A stretch of 24,706 bases of DNA from Leadbetterella sp964489955. Its GTDB lineage: Bacteria; Bacteroidota; Bacteroidia; Cytophagales; Spirosomataceae. Location: contig CAZBAV010000062.1 in NCBI GenBank assembly GCA_964489955.1, forward strand, positions 1-24,706, read 5' to 3'. How positions within the stretch are numbered: the first letter of the stretch is position 1; each line of letters starts with the position of its first letter. Under the pieces are notes generated by a model, which saw only the letters and a program-made list of their open reading frames with translations, was not told the DNA's origin and did no database searches. Shown piece by piece: positions 1 through 6,627 of the stretch. The position numbers were made by a program, and so were the translations under genes.

Positions 1-50
1 CGTATACTACCTTTCCAGGGTAGCTCCTTCAACCACTCGGACACCTCTCT
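1..50 (-). tRNA. tRNA-Ser(GGA), 5' part, cut by window edge
   Basis: Read on the minus strand from 50 down to 1, this gives a 7-nt acceptor strand AGAGAGG, U8-G9, the serine-type D arm TCCGAGTGGTTGAAGGAG, an anticodon stem CTACC/GGTAG closing the loop CTGGAAA (positions 18-12), and the start of a long variable arm (TATACG). The anticodon GGA (16-14) reads UCC and UCU. The variable arm's remainder, the T arm and the acceptor 3' strand lie beyond the left edge. Position 1 is A rather than the common G, so the missing 3' strand should end in U72. The gene lies 17 bases after the ansA stop on the same strand. Confidence 0.93.
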
Positions 51-62
51 TTTTTGGGAATG

Positions 63-70
63 CAAAGCTA
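63..70 (-). promoter_or_regulatory. -7 promoter element of tRNA-Ser, on the ansA stop codon
   Basis: On the minus strand 70-63 reads TAGCTTTG followed by CA, a perfect match to the Bacteroidota -7 consensus TAnnTTTG. Its first three bases are the TAG stop codon of ansA. Initiation about 6 nt downstream would leave a leader of only about 7 nt before the mature tRNA. I see no clear -33 TTG at the usual spacing, so this is inferred from the -7 box and its position. Confidence 0.55.
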
Positions 71-1111
71 AGGTAAAGAAACTTCTCCAGCTATATTTTG
101 TTCAAATATTTCTTTCAAAGACCTCTCTTTTTGGGCTAAAGCCCACATCATTTTACCTATTGCAGCTTCATAGGTCATATCATTACCTGATAAAACGCCC
201 ATTTCTTTTAGTTTTTGACTAGAAGCATATTTGCCCATAACTACTCTGCCTCCGGTACATTGTGAGATATTAAGAATAGTTTTCCCCGAATCCAGTCCCG
301 CTTTCATACTATCTAAAAACCAATCGCCAGAGGGAGCATTTCCTGAACCATATGTAAGCATAATCACGGCATCTGTATGCGGGTTGAGTGTATGCTTATT
401 AATAATGTCTTTGCTGATTCCAGGAAACAAGGTGAGTACGGTGATTTTGTCGTTCAACTCATCATAAAACTTGGTATCGGAAGGAGAATATCTTATTTGT
501 CTGAAATTGTAATCTATAGAGACTCCAATCTCCGCCAGATATGGGTAATTCTCTGAATCAAAGGCATCAAACTGGCTGCTTTGTCTCTTTTTTGCTCGGT
601 TTCCTCTTAGTAGTCTTCCGTTGAAATAGATACATACTTCGGGTACTATACATTCATTATTTATTTTTCCGCTCGCAATTTCTATTGAAGTAATGAGGTT
701 TTCCCGAGCGTCTGTTCTAGGAATACCTATAGGAAGCTGTGCACCTGTAAATACAATAGGCTTTTTGGGGTTTTGGATTAAAAAACTCAAAACGGATGCA
801 GAAAACGCCATGGTATCTGTACCGTGTAAAACTACAAAGCCATCGTAAGTATTGTAGTTTTCATGAATGATACGAGCCAACTTTAAGTATGTGTCCAAAT
901 TGGCATCAGATGAATCTAAGGGAGTTTCAAAAGAATAAAAATGAATCTCAGGAGATAATCTACTTATTTCGGGTACGTTTTTTAATATTTCTGAAAATTT
1001 AAACGGAATCAAGGTGTCCTCACGTACAACCATGCCTAGCGTGCCGCCGGTATAGATAATAAGTATTTTGGTATTTGTGCCTGTTTTTAGTTGTTCTATT
1101 TTAAAAGTCAT
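68..1111 (-). CDS. ansA: Type I (cytosolic) L-asparaginase
   Basis: Hydrolyses L-asparagine to aspartate and ammonia in the cytoplasm. The 347-residue protein matches the type I family in length and has no signal peptide. The N-terminal motif TGGTLGM (residues 21-27) supplies the nucleophilic Thr24, and HGTDT (96-100) carries the second conserved Thr-Asp pair of the active site. FTGAQLPIG follows in the usual order. The start codon lies inside the end of the upstream TPR gene, with 11 bases shared, so the two are probably translationally coupled. The stop codon is part of a promoter element for the downstream tRNA-Ser. The assignment is secure; whether it is the low-affinity housekeeping enzyme is inferred from the lack of a signal sequence. 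Confidence 0.93.
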   Translation of the reverse strand: MTFKIEQLKTGTNTKILIIYTGGTLGMVVREDTLIPFKFSEILKNVPEISRLSPEIHFYSFETPLDSSDANLDTYLKLARIIHENYNTYDGFVVLHGTDTMAFSASVLSFLIQNPKKPIVFTGAQLPIGIPRTDARENLITSIEIASGKINNECIVPEVCIYFNGRLLRGNRAKKRQSSQFDAFDSENYPYLAEIGVSIDYNFRQIRYSPSDTKFYDELNDKITVLTLFPGISKDIINKHTLNPHTDAVIMLTYGSGNAPSGDWFLDSMKAGLDSGKTILNISQCTGGRVVMGKYASSQKLKEMGVLSGNDMTYEAAIGKMMWALAQKERSLKEIFEQNIAGEVSLP

Positions 1112-1433
1112 CGTCTGTTTCTGATTTAAAAATCATATAGCTTGATTGAAGTTCTTTAAGTGTTTTTAAGTTTTGTTGTTGTGTAGCTACAGCTATTCCT
1201 TTCAGGAACAGCTCTTCAGCTTTCTGTATTTCGTCCAATTCAAAGTAGAAATTGGCGGCCTTGTAGTAGGTAGGTAAATAGTCAGGAAACCGAAGCTCCA
1301 AAACCGAGAATAGGCTCCTAGCTTGTTGAATGTCTGAGGAACAGTACTCTAAAGCCAGAGCATAGTAATTAAACGGGTCATCTGAATTTAATTCTATTTC
1401 TTCTTTTAAAAATTTTATTCTAAGTTCTTGCAT
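1101..1433 (-). CDS. Small tetratricopeptide-repeat protein
   Basis: A 110-residue soluble protein made almost entirely of TPR-like helical pairs. DDPFNYYALALEY (about residues 18-30), the helix around ARSLFSVLELRFPDYLPTYY (38-57) and KAANFYFELDEIQKAEELF (58-76) show the small/large/aromatic spacing of TPR helices, with the characteristic Pro after a helix. There is no signal peptide or membrane segment. Such proteins act as protein-binding scaffolds; no partner can be read from the sequence. It overlaps ansA by 11 bases and starts 93 bases from etfB, which runs the other way, so it shares a control region with etfBA. The acidic C-terminus (ETDDDF) is where the overlap occurs. The specific role is unknown. 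Confidence 0.8.
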   Translation of the reverse strand: MQELRIKFLKEEIELNSDDPFNYYALALEYCSSDIQQARSLFSVLELRFPDYLPTYYKAANFYFELDEIQKAEELFLKGIAVATQQQNLKTLKELQSSYMIFKSETDDDF

Positions 1434-1458
1434 TGCTTAACTTCTGACTATAGTTTTG
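1428..1458 (+). promoter_or_regulatory. Promoter of etfBA
   Basis: TTG at 1428-1430 and TAGTTTTG at 1451-1458 are separated by 20 bases and match the Bacteroidota -33 / -7 pattern (TTG, about 20 nt, TAnnTTTG). Initiation would fall near 1463-1466, inside the adjacent palindrome, giving a leader of about 60 nt for etfB. The exact inverse of the -7 box, CAAAACTA, occurs at 1500-1507 and could serve the minus-strand TPR-ansA operon. Confidence 0.5.
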
Positions 1459-1459
1459 T

Positions 1460-1483
1460 AAATGTTATGCATGCATAACATTT
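1460..1483. repeat. 24-bp perfect palindrome, candidate operator
   Basis: The left half AAATGTTATGCA is followed directly by its exact reverse complement TGCATAACATTT, with no spacer. It lies between two inverted copies of a -7 box (TAGTTTTG at 1451-1458 and CAAAACTA at 1500-1507). The position over the predicted etfBA start point fits an operator for a dimeric repressor. It has no useful U-tract for a terminator in the direction of either gene, and a terminator between divergent starts would make little sense. The regulator is not identified. Confidence 0.6.
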
Positions 1484-1526
1484 TTCTAAAACTCAAGTTC
1501 AAAACTACAATAATTTATTAATAATT

Positions 1527-2261
1527 ATGAAAATTTTGGTTTGTATATCTAGTGTTCCAGACACTACTTCTAAGATATCCTTTGAAGAAGGCAATACGAA
1601 ATTTGCCAAGGCGGGGATACAATATATCATAGGACCGTATGATGATTACGCTCTCGCTCGTGCAGTGGAGCTAAAAGAAGCTCAGGGTGGCAGCATTACA
1701 GTTCTAAACGTGGGTCTTGCTGATGCAGAACCCCAGATTCGTAAGGCTTTGGCTATTGGTGCAGATGATGCAGTGAGAATAGATGCAGAGCCTACTGACT
1801 CATTTTTCGTAGCCAATGAGATTGCTAATTATGCAAAAGATCAGAGTTATGATTTAATCTTGATGGGAAGAGAAACCACCGATTATAACTCAGGTGTAGT
1901 ACATGGTATTGTAGGTGAATTATTGGGTATACCTTCTTTTTCTCCTGTTATGGAGTTGGATGTGAGCGGTAGCAAGGTTAATATATCCAGGGAAATAGAA
2001 GGTGGTAAAGAAAAGTTGGAAACCTCCATTCCTGTGGTTCTAGGATGCCAAGAGCCTATAGCTGAATGGAAAATTCCTAGTATGAGAGGTATTATGGGAG
2101 CTAGGACAAAACCGATTAGCGTAGTGGCTCCAAGCTCAGAAAACTTAACATCTATTTCTTCTTATGAATTACCTCCTGCCAAAGGAGCTTGTAAGATGAT
2201 AGCAGTTGAAGATGCTGGTTCATTGATAAAGTTGTTACAAACCGAAGCTAAAGTATTGTAA
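1527..2261 (+). CDS. etfB: Electron transfer flavoprotein, beta subunit
   Basis: Small subunit of the heterodimeric flavoprotein that takes electrons from acyl-CoA and related dehydrogenases and passes them to ETF:quinone oxidoreductase. The 244 residues match the family length. Recognisable features are the N-terminal MKILVCISSVPDT strand, the DDYALARAVELKE helix (about 39-51), the LAIGADDAVRID stretch (about 75-86) that corresponds to the AMP-binding side, DLILMGRETTDYNSGVV (about 109-125) and IPSMRGIMGARTKP (about 183-196), the counterpart of the family's recognition loop. etfA follows 22 bases later, forming the usual etfBA operon. The start ATG is preceded by an AT-rich leader of about 60 nt carrying a perfect palindrome. 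Confidence 0.95.
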   Translation: MKILVCISSVPDTTSKISFEEGNTKFAKAGIQYIIGPYDDYALARAVELKEAQGGSITVLNVGLADAEPQIRKALAIGADDAVRIDAEPTDSFFVANEIANYAKDQSYDLILMGRETTDYNSGVVHGIVGELLGIPSFSPVMELDVSGSKVNISREIEGGKEKLETSIPVVLGCQEPIAEWKIPSMRGIMGARTKPISVVAPSSENLTSISSYELPPAKGACKMIAVEDAGSLIKLLQTEAKVL

Positions 2262-2283
2262 TCCATTAAACAGACCAAGAACT

Positions 2284-3234
2284 ATGTCAGTAATAATATT
2301 TGCCGAATTGGCAGAAGGAAAAATTAAGAAAAACTCACAAGAGGCTATTTTTTATGGAAGCAAGGTAGCATCTCAGTTAGGAGTAAGTGCAGTGGCTTTA
2401 GCTATTGGTGAAGCTAGCGACGCAGAATTGGAGAAAGCCGGAAACTTTGGAGCCTCTAAAGTAATATATGTTAACAAAGCGGAGAATATATCAGCGTATG
2501 CCAATGTGCTTACTACTGTAGTAGGTACAGAGGGGGCTACTGTAGTGGTATCTGCCAAATCATCTTTATCAGATGCTGTTTTGGCACGTGCCGCTGGTGC
2601 ACTGAAAGCTGGTTTTGTGGGTAACGTAACGGCATTGCCAGAAACTGCCGGTGGCTTTTCTGTGGCAAGAAGTATTTTTTCTGGAAAAGCTTTTGCGAAA
2701 ACTACAGTTACAAGTGACATCAAAATATTAGCTATAAAGAAGAATATCTTAGATGTGACCGAAACTGGATCAGTAACTTCTGTAAGCCATTTGGTTGTGG
2801 ATACAGCAGCGGTGGATGGCTCTTCTTCACTTCTGAGTGTAGAGAAAGCTACCGGAGCAGTTTCATTACCGGAAGCAGATATAGTGGTGTCAGGGGGGCG
2901 TGGACTTAAGGGGCCGGAACATTGGCAGCCACTGTTAGATTTGGCAGAAGCCTTAGGGGCAGCTACAGCTTGTTCTAAACCTGTATCTGATCTGGATTGG
3001 AGACCACATCATGAACACGTTGGGCAAACTGGCGTGAAGGTTGCTCCAAACTTATATATAGCTTGTGGAATTTCAGGAGCTATACAGCATTTAGCTGGCG
3101 TTAACTCTTCTAAAGTTATAGTAGTGATTAATAAAGATCCGGAAGCACCTTTCTTTAAAGCTGCTGACTACGGTATAGTTGGTGATGTTTTTGAGGTTCT
3201 TCCAAAACTTACAGAAGCGGCCAAAGCTCTTTGA
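2284..3234 (+). CDS. etfA: Electron transfer flavoprotein, alpha subunit
   Basis: Large, FAD-binding subunit of ETF; 316 residues, normal for the family. The C-terminal FAD domain is plain: VVSGGRGLKG (about 201-210), SDLDWRPHHEHVGQTG (about 235-250), APNLYIACGISGAIQHLAG (about 254-272) and INKDPEAPFFKAADYGIVGD (about 282-301). The common 'SR' in the FAD loop is 'SK' here (CSKPVSD), a conservative change. It pairs with etfB just upstream, and transcription probably ends at the hairpin 118 bases downstream. No electron-bifurcation partners (Nif/Fix type) are next to it, so a beta-oxidation or amino-acid oxidation role is the simpler reading. Confidence 0.95.
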   Translation: MSVIIFAELAEGKIKKNSQEAIFYGSKVASQLGVSAVALAIGEASDAELEKAGNFGASKVIYVNKAENISAYANVLTTVVGTEGATVVVSAKSSLSDAVLARAAGALKAGFVGNVTALPETAGGFSVARSIFSGKAFAKTTVTSDIKILAIKKNILDVTETGSVTSVSHLVVDTAAVDGSSSLLSVEKATGAVSLPEADIVVSGGRGLKGPEHWQPLLDLAEALGAATACSKPVSDLDWRPHHEHVGQTGVKVAPNLYIACGISGAIQHLAGVNSSKVIVVINKDPEAPFFKAADYGIVGDVFEVLPKLTEAAKAL

Positions 3235-3325
3235 TAGATACAGAGAACTTTAGTGCATTTTTTTAAGCTTAAAGAATAAAATACACTTGTCTGAATTTCA
3301 TTTCTTAGAGATAGTATAAGAAGTT

Positions 3326-3345
3326 CACAGGTATAAAATCCTGTG
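3326..3345 (+). other. Small hairpin in the etfA 3' region
   Basis: CACAGG (3326-3331) and CCTGTG (3340-3345) pair around an 8-base AT loop, 7 bases before the etfA terminator hairpin. It may protect the 3' end of the mRNA; it could also belong to a short independent transcript. No promoter is convincing in the gap. Confidence 0.35.
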
Positions 3346-3351
3346 TAGATT

Positions 3352-3383
3352 AAACGGCCAAAATTCAAAATGGCCGTTTTTTT
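3352..3383 (+). terminator. Intrinsic terminator after etfBA
   Basis: The 9-bp perfect stem AAACGGCCA (3352-3360) / TGGCCGTTT (3371-3379) encloses a 10-base loop and runs into a seven-base T tract. It ends the etfBA transcript 118 bases past the etfA stop. Confidence 0.85.
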
Positions 3384-3384
3384 C

Positions 3385-3412
3385 TTTGTGAACACAAAAT
3401 ATGTTAACTTTA
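3385..3412 (+). promoter_or_regulatory. Weak candidate promoter of the OmpA-family gene
   Basis: TTTG (3385-3388) and TAACTTTA (3405-3412, one mismatch to TAnnTTTG) are 16 bases apart, shorter than the usual spacing. They sit between the etfA terminator and the GTG start at 3429. Confidence 0.3.
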
Positions 3413-3428
3413 TGGCAAACTTTATATA

Positions 3429-5645
3429 GTGACTGCATTGTTAAGAGTAGTTATTTTTTACATATTGTTCGTTTTCCTCTACTTCCCCATTTCTGCACAA
3501 GAAGTGGTTTGGGCTAATAAAGTATTGGAAAAATCCTCCGAAACTACTGACCCTTCTTTCTCACCTAAGCACCGAGCGGTACAGATTTTAGGACCACCAA
3601 GTATTTTGCCATTAACAGGTCCCTCGGCTTGTAGCTGGAGACCAACAGGGATGTCTTTTGGTGAAGATTATATTAAGGTTGGCTTTGCAAAGCCAACAAA
3701 AGTACGGCAAATTATTGTAGGCGAAACCGTAGGTGCAGGAGCAATAGGTAGGATATTCGGGTACACAAAAGATAATAAGGAGGTATTGCTGTACCAAAAC
3801 AGTGGGGATAATACGAAGCGTAAGGCCGGGATTTGGAACCAACTTATACCAGAAACTAGTGAAGAGATTGTGTCAGTTAAACTATTGATTGTACACTCCC
3901 TTAATAAAGGAGTAAAAGAGTACGATTGCATTGGAATATCTGGAAGTTCTGAGCCATATGTGGCTAAGATAAACCTTGCTGATAATTTGCCTCCGGATAT
4001 AGAGAGGATATCCTTGGGGCCGAACATTAACTCTAAATTTAGCGAGGTGGCCCCATTAGTTTCTCCAGACGGTAAGCACTTATATTTTACCCGCTTAAAC
4101 CATCCTAAGAATTATTACGCTAAATCTGGTAAGAAAGGTCAGGAAGAAGAAGGGAAGAATTTAGATGTTTGGGTCTCTAATTTAGACGCTAAAGGAAATT
4201 GGTCTTTAGCTGCAAACATGTCTAAACCTATACACGAAGGCTCAAAGAACGCTGCTGCTACGGTGGCTATGGATGGTAAAAATGTTTTTGTTCTAAACGT
4301 GAAGCTTCCCAATGGGGACTATACCCCGGGTTTGTCACGTGTTTCTCTTAAAAATAACCAGTGGACAGGCTTAAAGCAAGTTAAAATTGCAGACTTTAGA
4401 GCTGATAGATATTTTGATGCGACGGAGAACAGTTACAAATTGGAGACTGAGTTTTCTATGAGCACAGACGAGAAGTTTTTGGTGATGGGGTTGGTTGGAT
4501 CCACTTCATATGGTGACAAAGATTTATATGTATCTTTTAAAACGGGAGAAAATTCATATTCTAAGGCTTTAAACCTCGGGTCTATACTAAATACAGCTGG
4601 AAATGAAGGCTCTCCATTCCTTGCAGCGGATAATAAGACATTGTATTTTAACTCCAATGGGCATCCCGGATATGGAAATATGGACATTTTTATGACTACA
4701 AGGCTGGATGATACCTGGACCAATTGGACCCCACCCATAAATTTAGGACCTCAGATAAATTCTGCCGAATTTGATGGATATATTTCTATTCCTGCTTCCG
4801 GAGAATATGCCTATTTTAGTTCAGCAAAGAATTCTGTTGGTTTAGACGATCTTTTTAAAATTAAGCTTTTTCCGGAAATAAAGCCAGAAGCCGTAGTGAT
4901 GTATGAGTTTAAGTTTGTTGGAAGTGATGATAAGAAGGATCTGCGACCAACAATAGCATTTAAAAATCTTACTACTTCAGATACAAAGGCCAAAGATATT
5001 GATTTTATTTATGACGATGAAAGCCAGTCTTATAAGTGTGTGCTACCCGTTGGTTTTAAATATGAGCTTACCGCCAAAGAGCTTGGTTATATTGATCTAA
5101 AAGTCAATTTAGATTACATTAAGGAGACTAAATACCAGGAGGTTAATACTACGCATACCATGCAGTTAGAAGCAATACCGGAGCCGGTTTTAGTTAAGGA
5201 GGAAGAACAAACAACCCCAAAAGAAATGCCTATCGCTGAGGCAAAGGTTACAACGGGAGAGTCAGGTGGAGGGATTGCTAATCTCAAATTAGAAGCTGGA
5301 AGTAAGCTTGTTTTAAATGAGGTGTATTTTGACCAAAGTGTAGCTGTATTACGAGAAGAATCCTTTATTGAATTGGATAGGATAAGGAAGATTATGACGG
5401 AAAATCCTACTATGGAGATACTGCTGGAGGGACATACCGATAACCAGGGAGACGCTAGTTTGAACCTTAAGTTGGGTAGAGATCGTATAGCTGCGGTAAA
5501 AGACTATATTACCAAAGACGGGCTTATTGGTATAGAACGGATTTCTATAAAATCTTGGGGACCCTACCGTCCTTTGCTTAAGAACTCAAGCGAAGATGCC
5601 CGTAAGAAAAACAGGAGAGTAGAGTTTACAATCCTAAAAATGTAA
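3429..5645 (+). CDS. Secreted beta-propeller (PD40) / OmpA-domain envelope protein, PorE-like layout
   Basis: 738 residues, GTG start. A type I signal peptide (hydrophobic about 7-20, ending PISAQ near 20-24) has no lipobox cysteine. About 30-170 forms an N-terminal beta-rich domain resembling a discoidin-type fold. About 190-480 holds WD40-like PD40 repeats (VSPDGKHLYFTR, LAADNKTLYFNSNGHPGYG, PASGEYAYFSSAKN). About 487-585 resembles a carboxypeptidase-regulatory-like domain. A Glu/Pro-rich linker leads to a C-terminal OmpA peptidoglycan-binding domain (about 620-738) with LLEGHTDNQGD, LGRDR and RKKNRRVEF. The family ties surface complexes to peptidoglycan. Propeller-CRD-OmpA is the order found in PorE of the type IX secretion system, but the PorE TPR region is replaced here, so this is a relative rather than proven PorE. 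It stands alone between a terminator and the sugar-transfer operon. Confidence 0.85.
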   Translation: MTALLRVVIFYILFVFLYFPISAQEVVWANKVLEKSSETTDPSFSPKHRAVQILGPPSILPLTGPSACSWRPTGMSFGEDYIKVGFAKPTKVRQIIVGETVGAGAIGRIFGYTKDNKEVLLYQNSGDNTKRKAGIWNQLIPETSEEIVSVKLLIVHSLNKGVKEYDCIGISGSSEPYVAKINLADNLPPDIERISLGPNINSKFSEVAPLVSPDGKHLYFTRLNHPKNYYAKSGKKGQEEEGKNLDVWVSNLDAKGNWSLAANMSKPIHEGSKNAAATVAMDGKNVFVLNVKLPNGDYTPGLSRVSLKNNQWTGLKQVKIADFRADRYFDATENSYKLETEFSMSTDEKFLVMGLVGSTSYGDKDLYVSFKTGENSYSKALNLGSILNTAGNEGSPFLAADNKTLYFNSNGHPGYGNMDIFMTTRLDDTWTNWTPPINLGPQINSAEFDGYISIPASGEYAYFSSAKNSVGLDDLFKIKLFPEIKPEAVVMYEFKFVGSDDKKDLRPTIAFKNLTTSDTKAKDIDFIYDDESQSYKCVLPVGFKYELTAKELGYIDLKVNLDYIKETKYQEVNTTHTMQLEAIPEPVLVKEEEQTTPKEMPIAEAKVTTGESGGGIANLKLEAGSKLVLNEVYFDQSVAVLREESFIELDRIRKIMTENPTMEILLEGHTDNQGDASLNLKLGRDRIAAVKDYITKDGLIGIERISIKSWGPYRPLLKNSSEDARKKNRRVEFTILKM

Positions 5646-5653
5646 TATTTTTG
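5646..5653 (+). promoter_or_regulatory. -7 promoter element of the glycosyltransferase operon
   Basis: TATTTTTG followed by CA matches the strong Bacteroidota form TAnnTTTGCA exactly. It begins just after the upstream stop codon; initiation near 5659 would leave a leader of about 14 nt before the ATG at 5673. A -33 TTG is not evident at the expected distance. Confidence 0.5.
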
Positions 5654-5672
5654 CAAAACATTAAAATTCTTT

Positions 5673-6626
5673 ATGATTCCTAAGCTACTTTTAGTTCTTC
5701 CTTGTTATAATGAAGAGGCCATTTTAGATAGTACCAATTCTAAGCTTAATGCTTATCTAGACGATCTTATAGAAAGAGGTGTAGTTCATGCGGATAGCAA
5801 AATATGCTATGTTAATGACGGTAGTAGGGATCGTACATGGGAGATTATTGATGAGCTATCAAACACGAGCCCTCGAGTTTTGGGAGTTAAATTGTCTAAA
5901 AACTTTGGACACCAAAACGCTCTTTTAGCTGGGCTGTCTGAATATCGGAATTGTTTTGATTGCTACATCAGTATAGATGCAGATTTACAGGATGATGTGA
6001 GGGCTATTGAGCCTATGATAGAGAAATTTGTGCAGGGGGCGTCTGTGGTATATGGAGTAAGGGATGATAGAAGCAGCGATTCGTTTTTTAAACGTTTTAC
6101 TGCGGAGTCTTTTTATAAAATTATGCTTTGGCTAAAAGTTCCGGTGATTTTTAACCATGCTGACTTCCGTTTAATAGATAATAGATTGTTGTCAGAATTG
6201 GAGAACTACCGCGAAGTAAACATGTTTATAAGGGGTATAATACCAACAATCGGGCTTAAAAGTGAAAAAGTGTTTTATAAGCGTCTGGAGAGGGAGGCAG
6301 GTGAAACAAAGTACCCTCTTACAAAAATGATGGCTTTCGCCTGGAATGGTGTTACCTCGTTTTCAACCATGCCTATGAAGTTCGTATTGTGGTTCGGAGC
6401 ATTTAACTTTCTTCTTTCTGCTGTTTTGGGGATTTACGTATTGGTTACAAAATTTGCCGGGGTTTCGTCATGGGGATGGGCTTCTACTTTGTTACCAATG
6501 GCATTTTTTAATGGTTCCAATATGATTGCGATTGGTTTAATTGGTGAATATGTAGGCAAGATATATGAAGAGGTAAAAGGAAGGCCTAGGTATATTGTAG
6601 AAAAGAGTTCGCCGATAAAATCTTGA
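5673..6626 (+). CDS. Family 2 glycosyltransferase, GtrB/DPM1-like, membrane anchored
   Basis: A 317-residue GT2 enzyme of the polyprenyl-phosphate sugar synthase type. It starts with the GT-A fold strand PKLLLVLPCYNEEAIL (about 3-18), has VNDGSRDRTWEIID (about 47-60), KLSKNFGHQNALLAGL (about 78-93) and the metal-binding SIDADLQDD (about 104-112). Two C-terminal membrane spans (about 232-258 and 268-290) anchor it. It probably moves a sugar from an NDP-sugar to undecaprenyl phosphate on the cytoplasmic face. The next gene, a GT39-type enzyme using such lipid-linked sugars, begins 1 base after its stop, so the two are likely coupled. The sugar cannot be told from the sequence. Confidence 0.9.
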   Translation: MIPKLLLVLPCYNEEAILDSTNSKLNAYLDDLIERGVVHADSKICYVNDGSRDRTWEIIDELSNTSPRVLGVKLSKNFGHQNALLAGLSEYRNCFDCYISIDADLQDDVRAIEPMIEKFVQGASVVYGVRDDRSSDSFFKRFTAESFYKIMLWLKVPVIFNHADFRLIDNRLLSELENYREVNMFIRGIIPTIGLKSEKVFYKRLEREAGETKYPLTKMMAFAWNGVTSFSTMPMKFVLWFGAFNFLLSAVLGIYVLVTKFAGVSSWGWASTLLPMAFFNGSNMIAIGLIGEYVGKIYEEVKGRPRYIVEKSSPIKS

Positions 6627-6627
6627 A

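Noticed and set aside
1460..1483. Palindrome as an intrinsic terminator
   Set aside because: It lies between divergent gene starts rather than after a gene, has no loop and no long U tract.
5636..5653. Terminator after the OmpA-family gene (AAAAAT/ATTTTT)
   Set aside because: The stem is only A-T pairs with a 3-base loop and coincides with a better explained -7 promoter element.
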